Shown: piece by piece, positions 27,741 through 37,023 of the stretch | Numbering within the stretch: the stretch's first letter is position 1 | Layout: each line of letters starts with the position of its first letter | Source of the DNA: Sphingobacteriales bacterium | GTDB taxonomy: Bacteria; Bacteroidota; Bacteroidia; Chitinophagales; JADIYW01 | Direction: 5' to 3' | Assembly (NCBI GenBank): GCA_016699615.1 | Contig: CP064984.1 | Span: forward strand, 2,514,001 to 2,578,000 | Length of the DNA stretch: 64,000 nt | Notes under the pieces: model-generated | The model's database searches: none | Told to the model about the DNA's origin: nothing | Seen by the model: only the letters and a program-made list of their open reading frames with translations | Made by a program: the position numbers and the translations under genes

Positions 27741-29348
27741 TTATTCTCCTTCTTTCATATTTACTGGTTTAAAATCAACTCTTCTGTTTACTTGGTGCTC
27801 ACTTTCGTTCTCAGCATTTTTTACAGTTGGGTCTATCATACCTAATGGTAGTTTTTTGAATCTACTTGCAGAGATACCAAAGTTTTTAACTAAGTAATTG
27901 ATTGCAGAATTTACTCTGTTTTCCGATAGTTTTTTGTTGTATTCTAATGAACCTCTTGTGTCAGTATGTCCTTGAACTTCTACAATTAAGTCTGGTTTTT
28001 TCTTCATTACTAAAGCAACTTTTTTCAACTCAGTTGCACCAGCAGGTGTAATGGCGTATTTATTTAAGTCGAAGTAAATAGAAGTTAATTTCCATGTATC
28101 ATCAGTTACTGTTTCTTTTACAGTTTCTTTAATTGTTTCTATTGTATTAGTTTCAATTACTTTTTCTATTTTTTCTACAATTCTTGGTGTTGTGTCTATG
28201 ATGTTTACACAATTCTCTATTTTAATTCTAGGATTAGAATAAGGTTCTGGATCTTTGTGGTCTGGACAGCCATCGCCATCGCTATCTAAAGTTCTACCTT
28301 TTGTATCTACTTTTGCACCAAGTTCTGTGTTTGGCTCTTCATCAACAATATCCAATACTCCATCTTGGTCTGTATCTAACAATGGTGGTGGTGGTGCTGG
28401 TTTGTTTGCTTCTTGGTATACCATTATCATTTCCATAGGATTTACCCATTCTACGTGTTCTTTTTGAGAACCAATTCTACCAAATTTGTAGGTTAGATTT
28501 ACATTCATGTATAAGTAAGCATCTCTGTTTATTTTCGATAATGAGTTTACTGTTTGACCTGTAAATGAATTGTGTGTAGATTGGAAATTAAAGGCATCTA
28601 ATTTGTCTGAATTCATAAATACAAATGTTCCTTCTAAGCCTAAATCAAATGCTTTAGAAACTTTGAACTTCATTCCTGTTGTAATTGGAAATACTACTTC
28701 AGTAAATTTGTTGGTATAACCTCTTGTATATGCACTACCATCAATCGTTTTGTCGTCGCTGGCATTGTATATGTTTGATTCGCCTCTCCAAAATCCTACA
28801 CCTATTTTATTGTACAGTGCAAAGATTCTTGGTTTTACTGGTTTATTTTTTATTTGAGACTTGATGAATTTATTATATCCAAATGAAAGTCCTAACCAAT
28901 CTATGTAAAAGTTTATTGTTCCTTGATGAAAAACATTTGTTCTAAAATATACTGGTTCATTGAAGCCTAATTGTTTCCAATATTGTCTGTCCTCAGCAAA
29001 TCCTCCTTCTTCAATTGTTCTTCCTGAAACTCTACCTAAGGTATAATCTAAGTTGATACCAAAGGCTGAACCAAACATTTTGGTAATTCCTATTCCTGCG
29101 CCCCATTGCAGTTCACTTGGTTTTTTTGTTTGTCTTACCCAGTCATAACTTCTAATGTCTGTGAATGGCGAAGTGGCACCACCATGTATGATTAATGCCC
29201 AATCTTTTAGATATTTTTTTGTTTCTAGTTTGTATAATGACTTTGTCTTTTTTACATCGTTTTTATCTTTTAAGGCTACTTGCACGTTCTCATTTGCAAA
29301 AGTAAAACCTGAAAAAAGAATTAGCATTAAATAAATTATTTGTTTCAT
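27741..29348 (-). CDS. Outer-membrane OmpA family protein with TSP type-3 calcium repeats
   Basis: The 535-residue protein has a signal peptide (MKQIIYLMLILFSGFTFA-N), a beta-barrel of about 280 residues with alternating aromatic/polar strands, a calcium-binding TSP3 linker (DTDQDGVLDIVDEEP, LDSDGDGCPDHKDPEP), a Thr/Glu/Val stretch (VIETNTIETIKETVKETV), and a C-terminal OmpA domain (IYFDLNKYAITPAG ... VEVQGHTDTRGSLEYNKKLS ... NRRVDFKPV). The GHTDTRGS and NRRVDF segments contain the Asp and Arg that bind peptidoglycan. Its role is to tie the outer membrane to the cell wall. It is a single-gene unit ended by a strong terminator. Confidence 0.93.
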   Translation of the reverse strand: MKQIIYLMLILFSGFTFANENVQVALKDKNDVKKTKSLYKLETKKYLKDWALIIHGGATSPFTDIRSYDWVRQTKKPSELQWGAGIGITKMFGSAFGINLDYTLGRVSGRTIEEGGFAEDRQYWKQLGFNEPVYFRTNVFHQGTINFYIDWLGLSFGYNKFIKSQIKNKPVKPRIFALYNKIGVGFWRGESNIYNASDDKTIDGSAYTRGYTNKFTEVVFPITTGMKFKVSKAFDLGLEGTFVFMNSDKLDAFNFQSTHNSFTGQTVNSLSKINRDAYLYMNVNLTYKFGRIGSQKEHVEWVNPMEMIMVYQEANKPAPPPPLLDTDQDGVLDIVDEEPNTELGAKVDTKGRTLDSDGDGCPDHKDPEPYSNPRIKIENCVNIIDTTPRIVEKIEKVIETNTIETIKETVKETVTDDTWKLTSIYFDLNKYAITPAGATELKKVALVMKKKPDLIVEVQGHTDTRGSLEYNKKLSENRVNSAINYLVKNFGISASRFKKLPLGMIDPTVKNAENESEHQVNRRVDFKPVNMKEGE

Positions 29349-29409
29349 AAGGAATAATTTTATACGAAGATATTAAAAAATTAGTATTAATTAACTAATG
29401 TTCTGATTA

Positions 29410-30651
29410 TTATTTTTCTATATAGTCTAAATTTTTCCCGAATGTTTCGTCAATTCTTGTCCATGCTAATAATGCCAATCCAATACATATGATTCCAACA
29501 AGTATATTTGCGTACATTGTTGAGCCTGTAGAACTTTTGAAAGTTACGTACAGGAAGTTGATAATAATTACAAATCCGCGTACGAAGTTTGGTGCTGTAT
29601 TGGTTACTGTAGAACGTATATTGATACCAAATGATTCTGATGCTGTACTCATAAATACTGCCCAATAGCCAATTCCAAATCCTAAAAGGAAAATCATACT
29701 ATAAAAAATAGTAAAACTCAGATGTGCAATTTGCCAAAATATGATGATAAATATTATTAGCATACATAAATATGTAATTATGGCTTTTTTTCTACTTTTT
29801 ACAATATTTGAAAATATGCCACAACTTACATCACCTAAGGTTAGTCCTGAATATACTGCCATGATTGCGTAGACAGCGACGTCTTTCTTGTTGGTAACTA
29901 CTAACCCAATTGCTTCTGCTAATTCTGGTGCATATTTTGAATATAATTGCACGATATACCAAATTGGAACTGCAATTAGTATGATTGAAATGTATTTTAT
30001 AAATGTTTCTCTGTCTTTTACTAAAATCTTTAAATCGCCTAGTTGGTTTGATTTTTCTTTTGCTGCTTGGTACATGCCTGATTCGTAGACAGAAACTCTT
30101 AATAATAATAGTGCTACACCCATAATGCCTCCAATTAGGTAACACATTCTCCAATCTTTTATCCATAGCACTAATAAACAGCCTAATACTGCGCCTAAAA
30201 CACCAAAACCTGCTACAAATGCAGTGGCAATACCTCTTTTTTCTTTATTCAAAGATTCGTTGACTAAGGTAATACCTGCACCTAATTCACCAGCTAACCC
30301 AAAGCCTGCTATTAATCTTAGAATTGCATATTGCGTAGTGTTTTCGATGTATGCATTAAGAATATTTGCAATAGAATATACTAATATAGAACCAAACAAT
30401 ACAGAAAGCCTACCTTTTTTATCTCCAATAATGCCCCAAGTTAGTCCACCAAGTAGCATGCCAATCATCTGTAAATTGTCTAATCTTATTCCTACACTTT
30501 CTAGGTTGGTATCTGTAATGCCTAAATCTTGTAAGCTAGAAATTCTAACCATACCAAATAGTAGTAAATCAAATACATCTACGAAGTATCCAAGTGCAGC
30601 AACAATAATTAATAGCGTTACATTTTTTTGTTTATTCTGTTGGTCTTCCAT
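29410..30651 (-). CDS. Major facilitator superfamily transporter
   Basis: 413 residues with 12 predicted membrane segments. The N-terminal half has the MFS loop 2-3 pattern GLTWGIIGDKKGRLSVLFGS and, in helices 4-5, RLIAGFGLAGELGAGITLVNE, both typical of the sugar/metabolite:H+ symporter group. The second half repeats the fold (GLTLGDVSCGIFSNIVKSRKK). The substrate is unknown. The start overlaps the end of the upstream desaturase gene by 20 bases, so the two are translationally coupled, suggesting a shared physiological role or only a compact transcript. Confidence 0.88.
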   Translation of the reverse strand: MEDQQNKQKNVTLLIIVAALGYFVDVFDLLLFGMVRISSLQDLGITDTNLESVGIRLDNLQMIGMLLGGLTWGIIGDKKGRLSVLFGSILVYSIANILNAYIENTTQYAILRLIAGFGLAGELGAGITLVNESLNKEKRGIATAFVAGFGVLGAVLGCLLVLWIKDWRMCYLIGGIMGVALLLLRVSVYESGMYQAAKEKSNQLGDLKILVKDRETFIKYISIILIAVPIWYIVQLYSKYAPELAEAIGLVVTNKKDVAVYAIMAVYSGLTLGDVSCGIFSNIVKSRKKAIITYLCMLIIFIIIFWQIAHLSFTIFYSMIFLLGFGIGYWAVFMSTASESFGINIRSTVTNTAPNFVRGFVIIINFLYVTFKSSTGSTMYANILVGIICIGLALLAWTRIDETFGKNLDYIEK

Positions 30652-31666
30652 CTTTCTTAATTGCCATTTTAATGATTTCTATATAGTTTGGTTTTAGTAA
30701 TGCATGTTTGTAGAATCCTCTTTCTTTAATCATTTTATGCATTGTTGGTGTATTGTAGCTTGGTATGTTTTGCAAAAAATGATGTTCTAAATGGTAATTT
30801 ACATTTAGTGGTGCGAATAATATTTTTTCGATAAAGTTTGCATAAGTGGTTCTGGTGTTTTTGTATGGGTCGCTGGTGTCTTCGACTACACTATGCTCAG
30901 CAATAGAACGTACTCTTAAACAAAAATTGTATGTTGTAAGCATGGCTGCAATCCATAGTAAATATAAATATGGTTTTCCAATAAAAAATAGAATTAAAAA
31001 CATTGTAAGATTTACAATGATTGGTCCTCTTAAATTATAATAGGCATTGCTAAATATTTGCTTCCATGTTCTTTCTTCTTTAGGTATTTTTTCAATTAAG
31101 TTTCCAAGGTTGTATTTTAGAAATCCTAAATGCATTGCCATTAATCCAAACTCAGTTTTAATACCAGTTAGTCCGATTAAATCTCTTACAAATTTTCTAA
31201 GTAGGCTTAACATTTTGGTAGGGTAGGCTTTTACTAAGTTTAAGTCTGGATCTTCGTAGGTGCCAGTTGCTAAATGATGTTGGAAATGGTATGGTCTGTA
31301 TTGTTCTACATTATGAAAGATTGGATAGGCACCAAATATGTTTCCAATCCAATTGTTTAGTTTTTTTGTTGTGAATAATGAATAATGTGATGCATCGTGC
31401 ATGATGATGGCGCAACCTAACTGTTTGCCACCAAGTATGAATAATGCAATTATAATAGTGAATATATTTGGAAATATTGCCACTAAAGCAAAAGCGAAAA
31501 TTATCCAAAGCCAAACAGAGAGTATTGATAGTGTGGCTCTGAAATTTGATTTTGCATGAAGTTTTTTTATTTCTTCTTTGGATAGATATTCATTTATAAT
31601 CTGTTTGTATTTAAGTGCCTGATTGTTTTCTGGTAACACACTTATATTCCAATAGTTTCTTTCCAT
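30632..31666 (-). CDS. Membrane fatty acid desaturase
   Basis: Di-iron integral membrane desaturase/hydroxylase of 344 residues. Three histidine boxes are present: HDASH (90-94), HFQHH (127-131) and HLEHH (292-296), plus AEHSV at about 257-261. Membrane segments flank the boxes (about 45-80 and 215-245). The arrangement fits the DesA/stearoyl-like group, which introduces double bases into lipid acyl chains using reduced ferredoxin or cytochrome. A role in membrane fluidity at low temperature is possible but inferred only from the family. It is translationally coupled to the MFS gene downstream. Confidence 0.92.
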   Translation of the reverse strand: MERNYWNISVLPENNQALKYKQIINEYLSKEEIKKLHAKSNFRATLSILSVWLWIIFAFALVAIFPNIFTIIIALFILGGKQLGCAIIMHDASHYSLFTTKKLNNWIGNIFGAYPIFHNVEQYRPYHFQHHLATGTYEDPDLNLVKAYPTKMLSLLRKFVRDLIGLTGIKTEFGLMAMHLGFLKYNLGNLIEKIPKEERTWKQIFSNAYYNLRGPIIVNLTMFLILFFIGKPYLYLLWIAAMLTTYNFCLRVRSIAEHSVVEDTSDPYKNTRTTYANFIEKILFAPLNVNYHLEHHFLQNIPSYNTPTMHKMIKERGFYKHALLKPNYIEIIKMAIKKDGRPTE

Positions 31667-31716
31667 TTGTTACCAAATATAAGAAATCTATGTGATTGAC
31701 AAAAGTATCTTAAGTA

Positions 31717-32581
31717 TTAATTCAAAGATTTATAAATGGTATAAGCACTTGTGATTATTATTAATATACCTACTGATCTTAGAATTGTTTTTGGTTGTAA
31801 GAATTTTAAGATAAATGCTCCAATTGGTGCAGCAATTACGCCACCTAAAATTAATGCTAAAACTGGTTTCCAAGAATCAATGCCTAAGAAATAAATAAAT
31901 ATTCCTGTGCTTGTAAATGTTACAAAAAATTCTGCTGTATTTACTGTACCTATTACTTCACGTGGTGAGTTTCCTTTGTCTATTAAATTTGAAGATACAA
32001 TTGGTCCCCAACCACCACCACCAATGGTATCGAAGAAAGCACCAATAAAACCTAAGATAGGTGCAAATCGCCAATTGCTCTGTTTTGCTGTAAAGTTTCT
32101 AAAACTTTTGATTAGGATAAATATTCCAAGTATAAGTAAATATGCTGCAACATATGGTTTTACAGTTTTACCATCAAATACTTTTGAAATAAGATAGGTT
32201 CCAATAATTGCACCTAAAACGCCTGTGAATACTAATTTAAAAAATAATTTTTTATCTATGTTTTTCATAAATATATGTGATAAGCCAGAAACACCTGTTG
32301 TAAATACTTCTGCTGTATGTACACTTGCTGAGACAATTGCTGGCGACACCTATTGTAAGTAATAGCGTAGAACAACTTACACCATATGCCATACCTAATG
32401 CACCATCTATTATTTGTGCTGTAAATCCTGCTAAAACTAATAATACAAATTCTCTATCTATAGAAAATGTGAGTAATGGATTTGGTGATGTATGAAATAT
32501 TTTATACAACAAATATCCAATTAAGCTGAATTTTAGTAGAAGTATAATGCCTGCTACGTATTTAAAATTTGTTTTTTCCAT
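31717..32581 (-). CDS. TauE/SafE (TSUP) family permease, frameshift near 32345
   Basis: Sulfite/organosulfonate exporter-type membrane protein. The N-terminal frame ends beyond AGFTAQIIDGALGMAYGVSCSTLLLTIGV, while the continuation SPAIVSASVHTAEVFTTGVS starts in another frame. The family reads T(I/L)GVSPA-ASASVHTAE through this point. The sequence is two bases short, as though GTGTGT had become GTGT near 32345. Repaired, the gene has 289 codons. The second half holds GFIGAFFDTIGGGGWGPIVSSNLI and LGGVIAAPIGAFILK, the internally repeated TSUP core. An extra hydrophobic segment of about 30 residues precedes the usual start. The upstream DUF2490 gene ends seven bases away. Confidence 0.85.
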
Positions 32582-32588
32582 GTTGTTA

Positions 32589-33353
32589 TTATTTAGATTT
32601 ATCTTTTTTATTAATAGTAAAATTATTATAGAATGTACACCTTAGAATTTGTCTGTTATAAAAATCTGTACCGTTTGCTCTTTGTTGTAACCAATTGAAA
32701 TAACTCATTTCTAATCCAAACATTTTATTGAAATTGTAACGTACTGCAACTCCAACTCTATTTTGATCGAAAATATTGTTTTGTATATTTTTTCCTGCAT
32801 TGATAAGAATTTCATCAAACACACTTAGTCGTAATTCTTTTTCTTCTTTTTTGAATGGAATATAGGTTAATGCAATTTGATATCTAAATCTAAATGTGTG
32901 CTTGTAACCGGATTCTAATGCTGTATATTCTTTGTTTGTGTTATGAATAAATCTACTTTCTGCTCTGTATCTATGTTGTATTGAAAATTTATCACTTATT
33001 TTTTGTTGATTTGATATTTCTAATTGTGTTCGCCATTCTGGAGCTACTAAATTTGTGTTTGATAATTCATTATTACTGCTTGCCCAGAAATTTACGAACC
33101 CAAGTCCAATGTTCCAATTTTTCGGAAATTGTTTGTCTACAGAAATTCTATAAATAAATTGATGTTGCTTGATGTTTTTAGTCATAAAAAACCTTTCTTC
33201 TGTTTCTGCTTTCAATAAGAACTTTTTTGGTAGTTGTATTTGTGCATTGTATCTAAGCCAGACCAAACTCTGGTTGGTTTTATTTTTTGCAAACATATTC
33301 GTATTTAATTGTAAGAATATGATTGTAACTAAAATTATTTTGCTCTTTGCCAT
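32589..33353 (-). CDS. DUF2490 family outer-membrane beta-barrel protein
   Basis: 254 residues with a signal peptide (MAKSKIILVTIIFLQLNTNMFA) and a predicted 10- to 12-strand barrel. Visible strands include QSLVWLRYNAQIQLPKKFLL, KAETEERFF, WRTQLEISNQQKISDKFSIQ, HRYRAESRF, YKHTFRFRYQIALTYIPF, and the terminal strand ILRCTFYNNFTI, which ends in an aromatic-rich outer-membrane pattern. This matches DUF2490, a Bacteroidota barrel family of unknown function. It sits seven bases upstream of the TSUP permease on the same strand, so the two may form one export unit for a sulfur compound, but this is a guess from position. Confidence 0.8.
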   Translation of the reverse strand: MAKSKIILVTIIFLQLNTNMFAKNKTNQSLVWLRYNAQIQLPKKFLLKAETEERFFMTKNIKQHQFIYRISVDKQFPKNWNIGLGFVNFWASSNNELSNTNLVAPEWRTQLEISNQQKISDKFSIQHRYRAESRFIHNTNKEYTALESGYKHTFRFRYQIALTYIPFKKEEKELRLSVFDEILINAGKNIQNNIFDQNRVGVAVRYNFNKMFGLEMSYFNWLQQRANGTDFYNRQILRCTFYNNFTINKKDKSK

Positions 33354-33456
33354 GTTACAAAACTACATAATCTATTGTGTATATAGACTATGTAGTAATA
33401 TTATTAATATTAATTTAAAATTGAAATTATTTATTATTAAATAAAATAGTATTTGT

Positions 33457-34739
33457 TTATTCTTTTTTGAATTTTAGAATGTCTTCTTTTATTTGGTAGT
33501 TCCAAATTGTATTGCCATTATTATCTTTAATTTCTAATGTACACGTTCTATAGTTGTGTATGCCAGCAATTGATATTTTAGCATAATTATAATCTGAATA
33601 ATATGAGTTTGCATAGTTTGGATTTATTGCTTCTTCTGCTTTGCTTTTCTTGACTGGATACATACTTAATGGTGATATTGTAAAATCATATAATGGATAC
33701 AAATCAGCATATGATTTTTTATTTAATTCTGAAAAATGTCTATCGCCACTTAGAAATAAAATGCCTTCAATTTTATTGTCTTTAATAAATTGCAATAGTT
33801 CTTCGTATTCTTTTTTAGCTTGATAAAAACTTTCCTTTTCTTGGTATGGATTGATAGCTTGCATGCCAAGCCCAATAATTTTGAATGTTGCATCTGATTG
33901 TTGAAGCATTGTTTTTAACCATTGGAGTTGTTGTTTGCCTAAGATGCTAGAGTTATCTTCTGTTTTGTAAAATCTATTATCTAACATAAAAATTGCACAT
34001 CACTTTTTTTAAATGTGTAATAGTTAAAAGAATCATTTTCAGGATTGCACCAAAATTGTTTAAACACATTTAATGATGAATTTTTGTTTTTAAAATCTGA
34101 TCCACTGTTGTTTGAACCATAATCATGATCGTCCCAAATAGAATATTGTTGTTTGGAACTTATGAAATGATTTAGCTGTTCGTTATGTCTTACATTTATA
34201 TTTCTTTTTAATTGCTTTTTGTATGATTTATATTCAAAGATATAATATACATTATCACCTAACCAAAGCATCAGATTTGCTGTGTCTTTCGCCATGGCAT
34301 CAAAAATCTTTAGATTATTGAATGGTTTTACTAATTTATTTATTCCTGTTCCAATAAATGCACATGAGCCAGCTAGAAATGAAATATCTTCAAGTGTATT
34401 GTCATCTGTCTTACCTTGAAGTAAATATGTGTAATTTATTTTATCTAATGAATAATAAAAGTTGTAATTTGTATTTTTGGATAAGTTCTCAAAAATTATA
34501 TTGACAGGAAAGAAATTTTTGTAGCTAGTACTCTTATCAAAGTACATAGTTTTTGATTGAATGAATTGGTTGTTGCTATCAGTTATTTTTATAGATACAC
34601 TGTCTATGTTTTTAAACATACACCACATATGTATTGTGTTTGTATCTGTATGTGCAATAAATCCATTAGAAATTAATTTTTGTGCTTCAACATAATTTGA
34701 TGCCAATAAAAGCAACAGAAAAATTAATCTACAATGCAT
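33457..34739 (-). CDS. PhoD-like alkaline phosphatase family protein, frameshift at about 33987
   Basis: Secreted metallophosphoesterase related to PhoD. The signal peptide is MHCRLIFLLLLLASNYVEAQ. Next comes a beta-sandwich PhoD N-terminal region (GFIAHTDTNTIHMWCMF), then AGSCAFIGTG, MLWLGDNVYY, YSIWDDHDYG and, after the break, FLSGDRHFSEL with the metal-binding His. The frame breaks at five T (33987 region); a sixth T gives KSDVQFFMLDNRFYKTED, the conserved MLDNR(Y/F)... block, and a 428-codon gene. It starts directly after the trpB stop (TAGATG) and may be cotranscribed with it, though no functional link is evident. Confidence 0.87.
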
Positions 34740-35936
34740 CTATATTTTTATTTCTCTGATGTATGTATCAAGGTCTTTGTCGCCTCTTCCAGAAAGATTT
34801 AATACAACAGTATCGTTTTGTGTTGCACCAATTCTATCTAAAACGGCAATGGCATGTGCACTTTCTAAAGCTGGAATAATGCCTTCTAATCTTGTTAATA
34901 ATAAAACTGCATCTAATGCTTCTTGGTCTGTAGCTGATAGAAATTTTGCTCTACCAATATCAAATAAATGTGCATGTATTGGTCCAATTCCTGGATAGTC
35001 TAAGCCAGCAGAAATTGAATGTGGTTCTACAACTTGTCCATCTTCTGTTTGCATAAATAATGTTTTGCTACTGTGTAAAACACCAGGTTTCCCAAGCACT
35101 GTAGTTGCTGCGCTTTTTCCAGAATTTATTCCTTCGCCAGCTGCTTCAACAGCAATAAGTTGTACCTCTTTATGATCTAAAAAATGATAGAAAGCACCAG
35201 CTGCATTGCTACCACCACCAACACAAGCAACCACAAAATCTGGATTTTCTTTTCCTGTTTTTTCTATTAGTTGTGCTTTCATTTCTTCAGAAATAACACT
35301 TTGAAATCTTGCTACCATATCAGGAAATGGATGTGGACCAACAACACTACCAATGATATAATGCGTATCTGTTGGATTTGCAATCCAATCGCGCATAGCT
35401 TCGTTTGTAGCATCTTTCAATGTTTTACTTCCACTAGTTGCTGGTCTTACCTCTGCACCAAGCATTTGCATACGTTTTACATTTGGCGCTTGTCTTGCAA
35501 TATCTACTTCGCCCATGTATACTACGCAAGGTAAATTCATTAACGCACATACTGTTGCTGTTGCAACGCCATGTTGTCCTGCACCAGTTTCTGCAATAAT
35601 TCTCTTTTTGCCCAATTTTTTAGCTAATAGAATCTGACCTATGGTATTATTTATTTTATGTGCACCTGTGTGACATAAATCTTCTCTTTTTAAATATATA
35701 TTAGTATTGAATTTTTCACTTAGTCTTTTTGCAAAATAAAGTGGTGTAGGTCTTCCAACATAATCTTTGAGTAATGATTTGAATTCTTTCTGAAATTCAT
35801 CAGCATAAATAATTTTCAAATAATTGTTTTGCAATTCTTCAATGTTTTTGTGTAACATTTCTGGTATATACGCACCACCAAATTTTCCGTAGTATCCAAA
35901 TTTATCTGGTTGGTATACTGTTGTTATTGTATTCAT
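34740..35936 (-). CDS. trpB: Tryptophan synthase beta chain
   Basis: PLP enzyme joining indole and serine to tryptophan. 398 residues, typical TrpB1 size. The PLP lysine is in HTGAHKINNTIGQ (Lys 94), the phosphate loop is GGGSNAAG (about 235-242), and AETGAGQHGVATA, GEGINSGKSA and LSGRGDKD are also characteristic. The N-terminus FGYYGKFGGAYIPEM forms the communication domain edge. No trpA or other trp gene is in the window, so trpB is either separated from the trp operon here or works with an alpha subunit encoded elsewhere. The PhoD-like gene follows without a gap. Confidence 0.96.
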   Translation of the reverse strand: MNTITTVYQPDKFGYYGKFGGAYIPEMLHKNIEELQNNYLKIIYADEFQKEFKSLLKDYVGRPTPLYFAKRLSEKFNTNIYLKREDLCHTGAHKINNTIGQILLAKKLGKKRIIAETGAGQHGVATATVCALMNLPCVVYMGEVDIARQAPNVKRMQMLGAEVRPATSGSKTLKDATNEAMRDWIANPTDTHYIIGSVVGPHPFPDMVARFQSVISEEMKAQLIEKTGKENPDFVVACVGGGSNAAGAFYHFLDHKEVQLIAVEAAGEGINSGKSAATTVLGKPGVLHSSKTLFMQTEDGQVVEPHSISAGLDYPGIGPIHAHLFDIGRAKFLSATDQEALDAVLLLTRLEGIIPALESAHAIAVLDRIGATQNDTVVLNLSGRGDKDLDTYIREIKI

Positions 35937-36047
35937 ATTTATTATATATTTGATAAATTTTTTGTATATTGTTTTGTCTACGTAACAAATTAATTACTTT
36001 TTTGAAAAAAAGCATTATCATATTCATCAAATAATGATTAAATAAAA

Positions 36048-36979
36048 TTAATAGATTTCTAGAGAATCTTTGTGGTCTTGTGATGTATATAAGTAAAAAG
36101 CTTTTACAAAGTCTCCAATTTTATGTATTGATTCATTTGCTTCAGGCATTAATCCACCTAAATATTGAAAAACATGCATTTGATTTTTAAAGATTTCGAA
36201 CTCAACTTTTACACCTGCATTATTCATTTTTTTGCTAATCGAGTAGAATCATCTAATAGTACTTCGTTTCCACCAACATGTATGAGTGTTGTTGGGAAAT
36301 TTTGGAAATCGCAAAGCAGTGGAGAAATTAATGGATCTGATGGATTTGAATCTTGTACATATTTTTTAGCAAAGAAATTTAATAGGTGTGGAGCAATCAA
36401 TGGGTCTTTGTCTGCTTTTTTTTGAATACTATCACCACTCATTGTTAAGTCTGTCCATGGAGAAAGTAGAACTAATGCAGCAGGCATTGGTAGATTAAGC
36501 ATTTTTATTTTTTGTGTTAATGCTAATGCTAGTCCACCACCAGCAGAATCGCCACTTAGAATAATATTTTCATATCCATCTTTTAGCATTTGTTGGTACA
36601 CATCTAGCACATCATTAAGTGCAGCTGGGTAAGGATGTTCTGGTGCTTTTCTATAATTTGGTGCTAAAACTTTATAGCCAGTTGCTCTTGCAATTCTTCC
36701 AATTAATGCTTTGTGTGTATTGTATGAACCTGCACAATAGCCACCACCATGTATGTATAATAATACTCTTGATTTTCCGTAACCATTGGGTGTGAACCAC
36801 GCAGCTGGTAGATTTGCATATTCGGTGTGCTCAATTTTTACAAATCTCGGAAATTTGATGATGTTTGCTAATCTTTCGAAGTTTTTTCTATGTGTTGTTG
36901 TTTCTGTTTTTTGAATAAACAAACCATTCCTAGCTATATTTACGATAGATTGTACTGTTAAACTTTGCAGACTTTGCAT
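36048..36979 (-). CDS. Alpha/beta hydrolase (hormone-sensitive-lipase family esterase), frameshift at about 36224-36230
   Basis: Esterase/lipase of 310 residues after repair. The oxyanion motif HGGGYCAG (about 75-82), the nucleophile elbow GDSAGGG (about 150) and the acid region GGNEVLLDDSTRLAKK are in the first frame. As read, it stops there at TGA; one more A in the seven-A run restores KKMNNAGVKVEFEIFKNQMH and VFQYLGGLMPEANESI, supplying the catalytic His (MHVF) and a stop at 36048-36050. Total length 311 codons, normal for the HSL family. Substrates are probably short acyl esters. No signal peptide is apparent, so cytoplasmic. Single gene upstream of the trpB unit. Confidence 0.88.
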
Positions 36980-37023
36980 CAGTAGATAAATTGATTAACA
37001 TTAAATTGATAATTATAAGTTTA

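Noticed and set aside
34740..36047. trp leader or attenuator upstream of trpB
   Set aside because: The 111-base gap contains no Trp-codon peptide or terminator/antiterminator pair.
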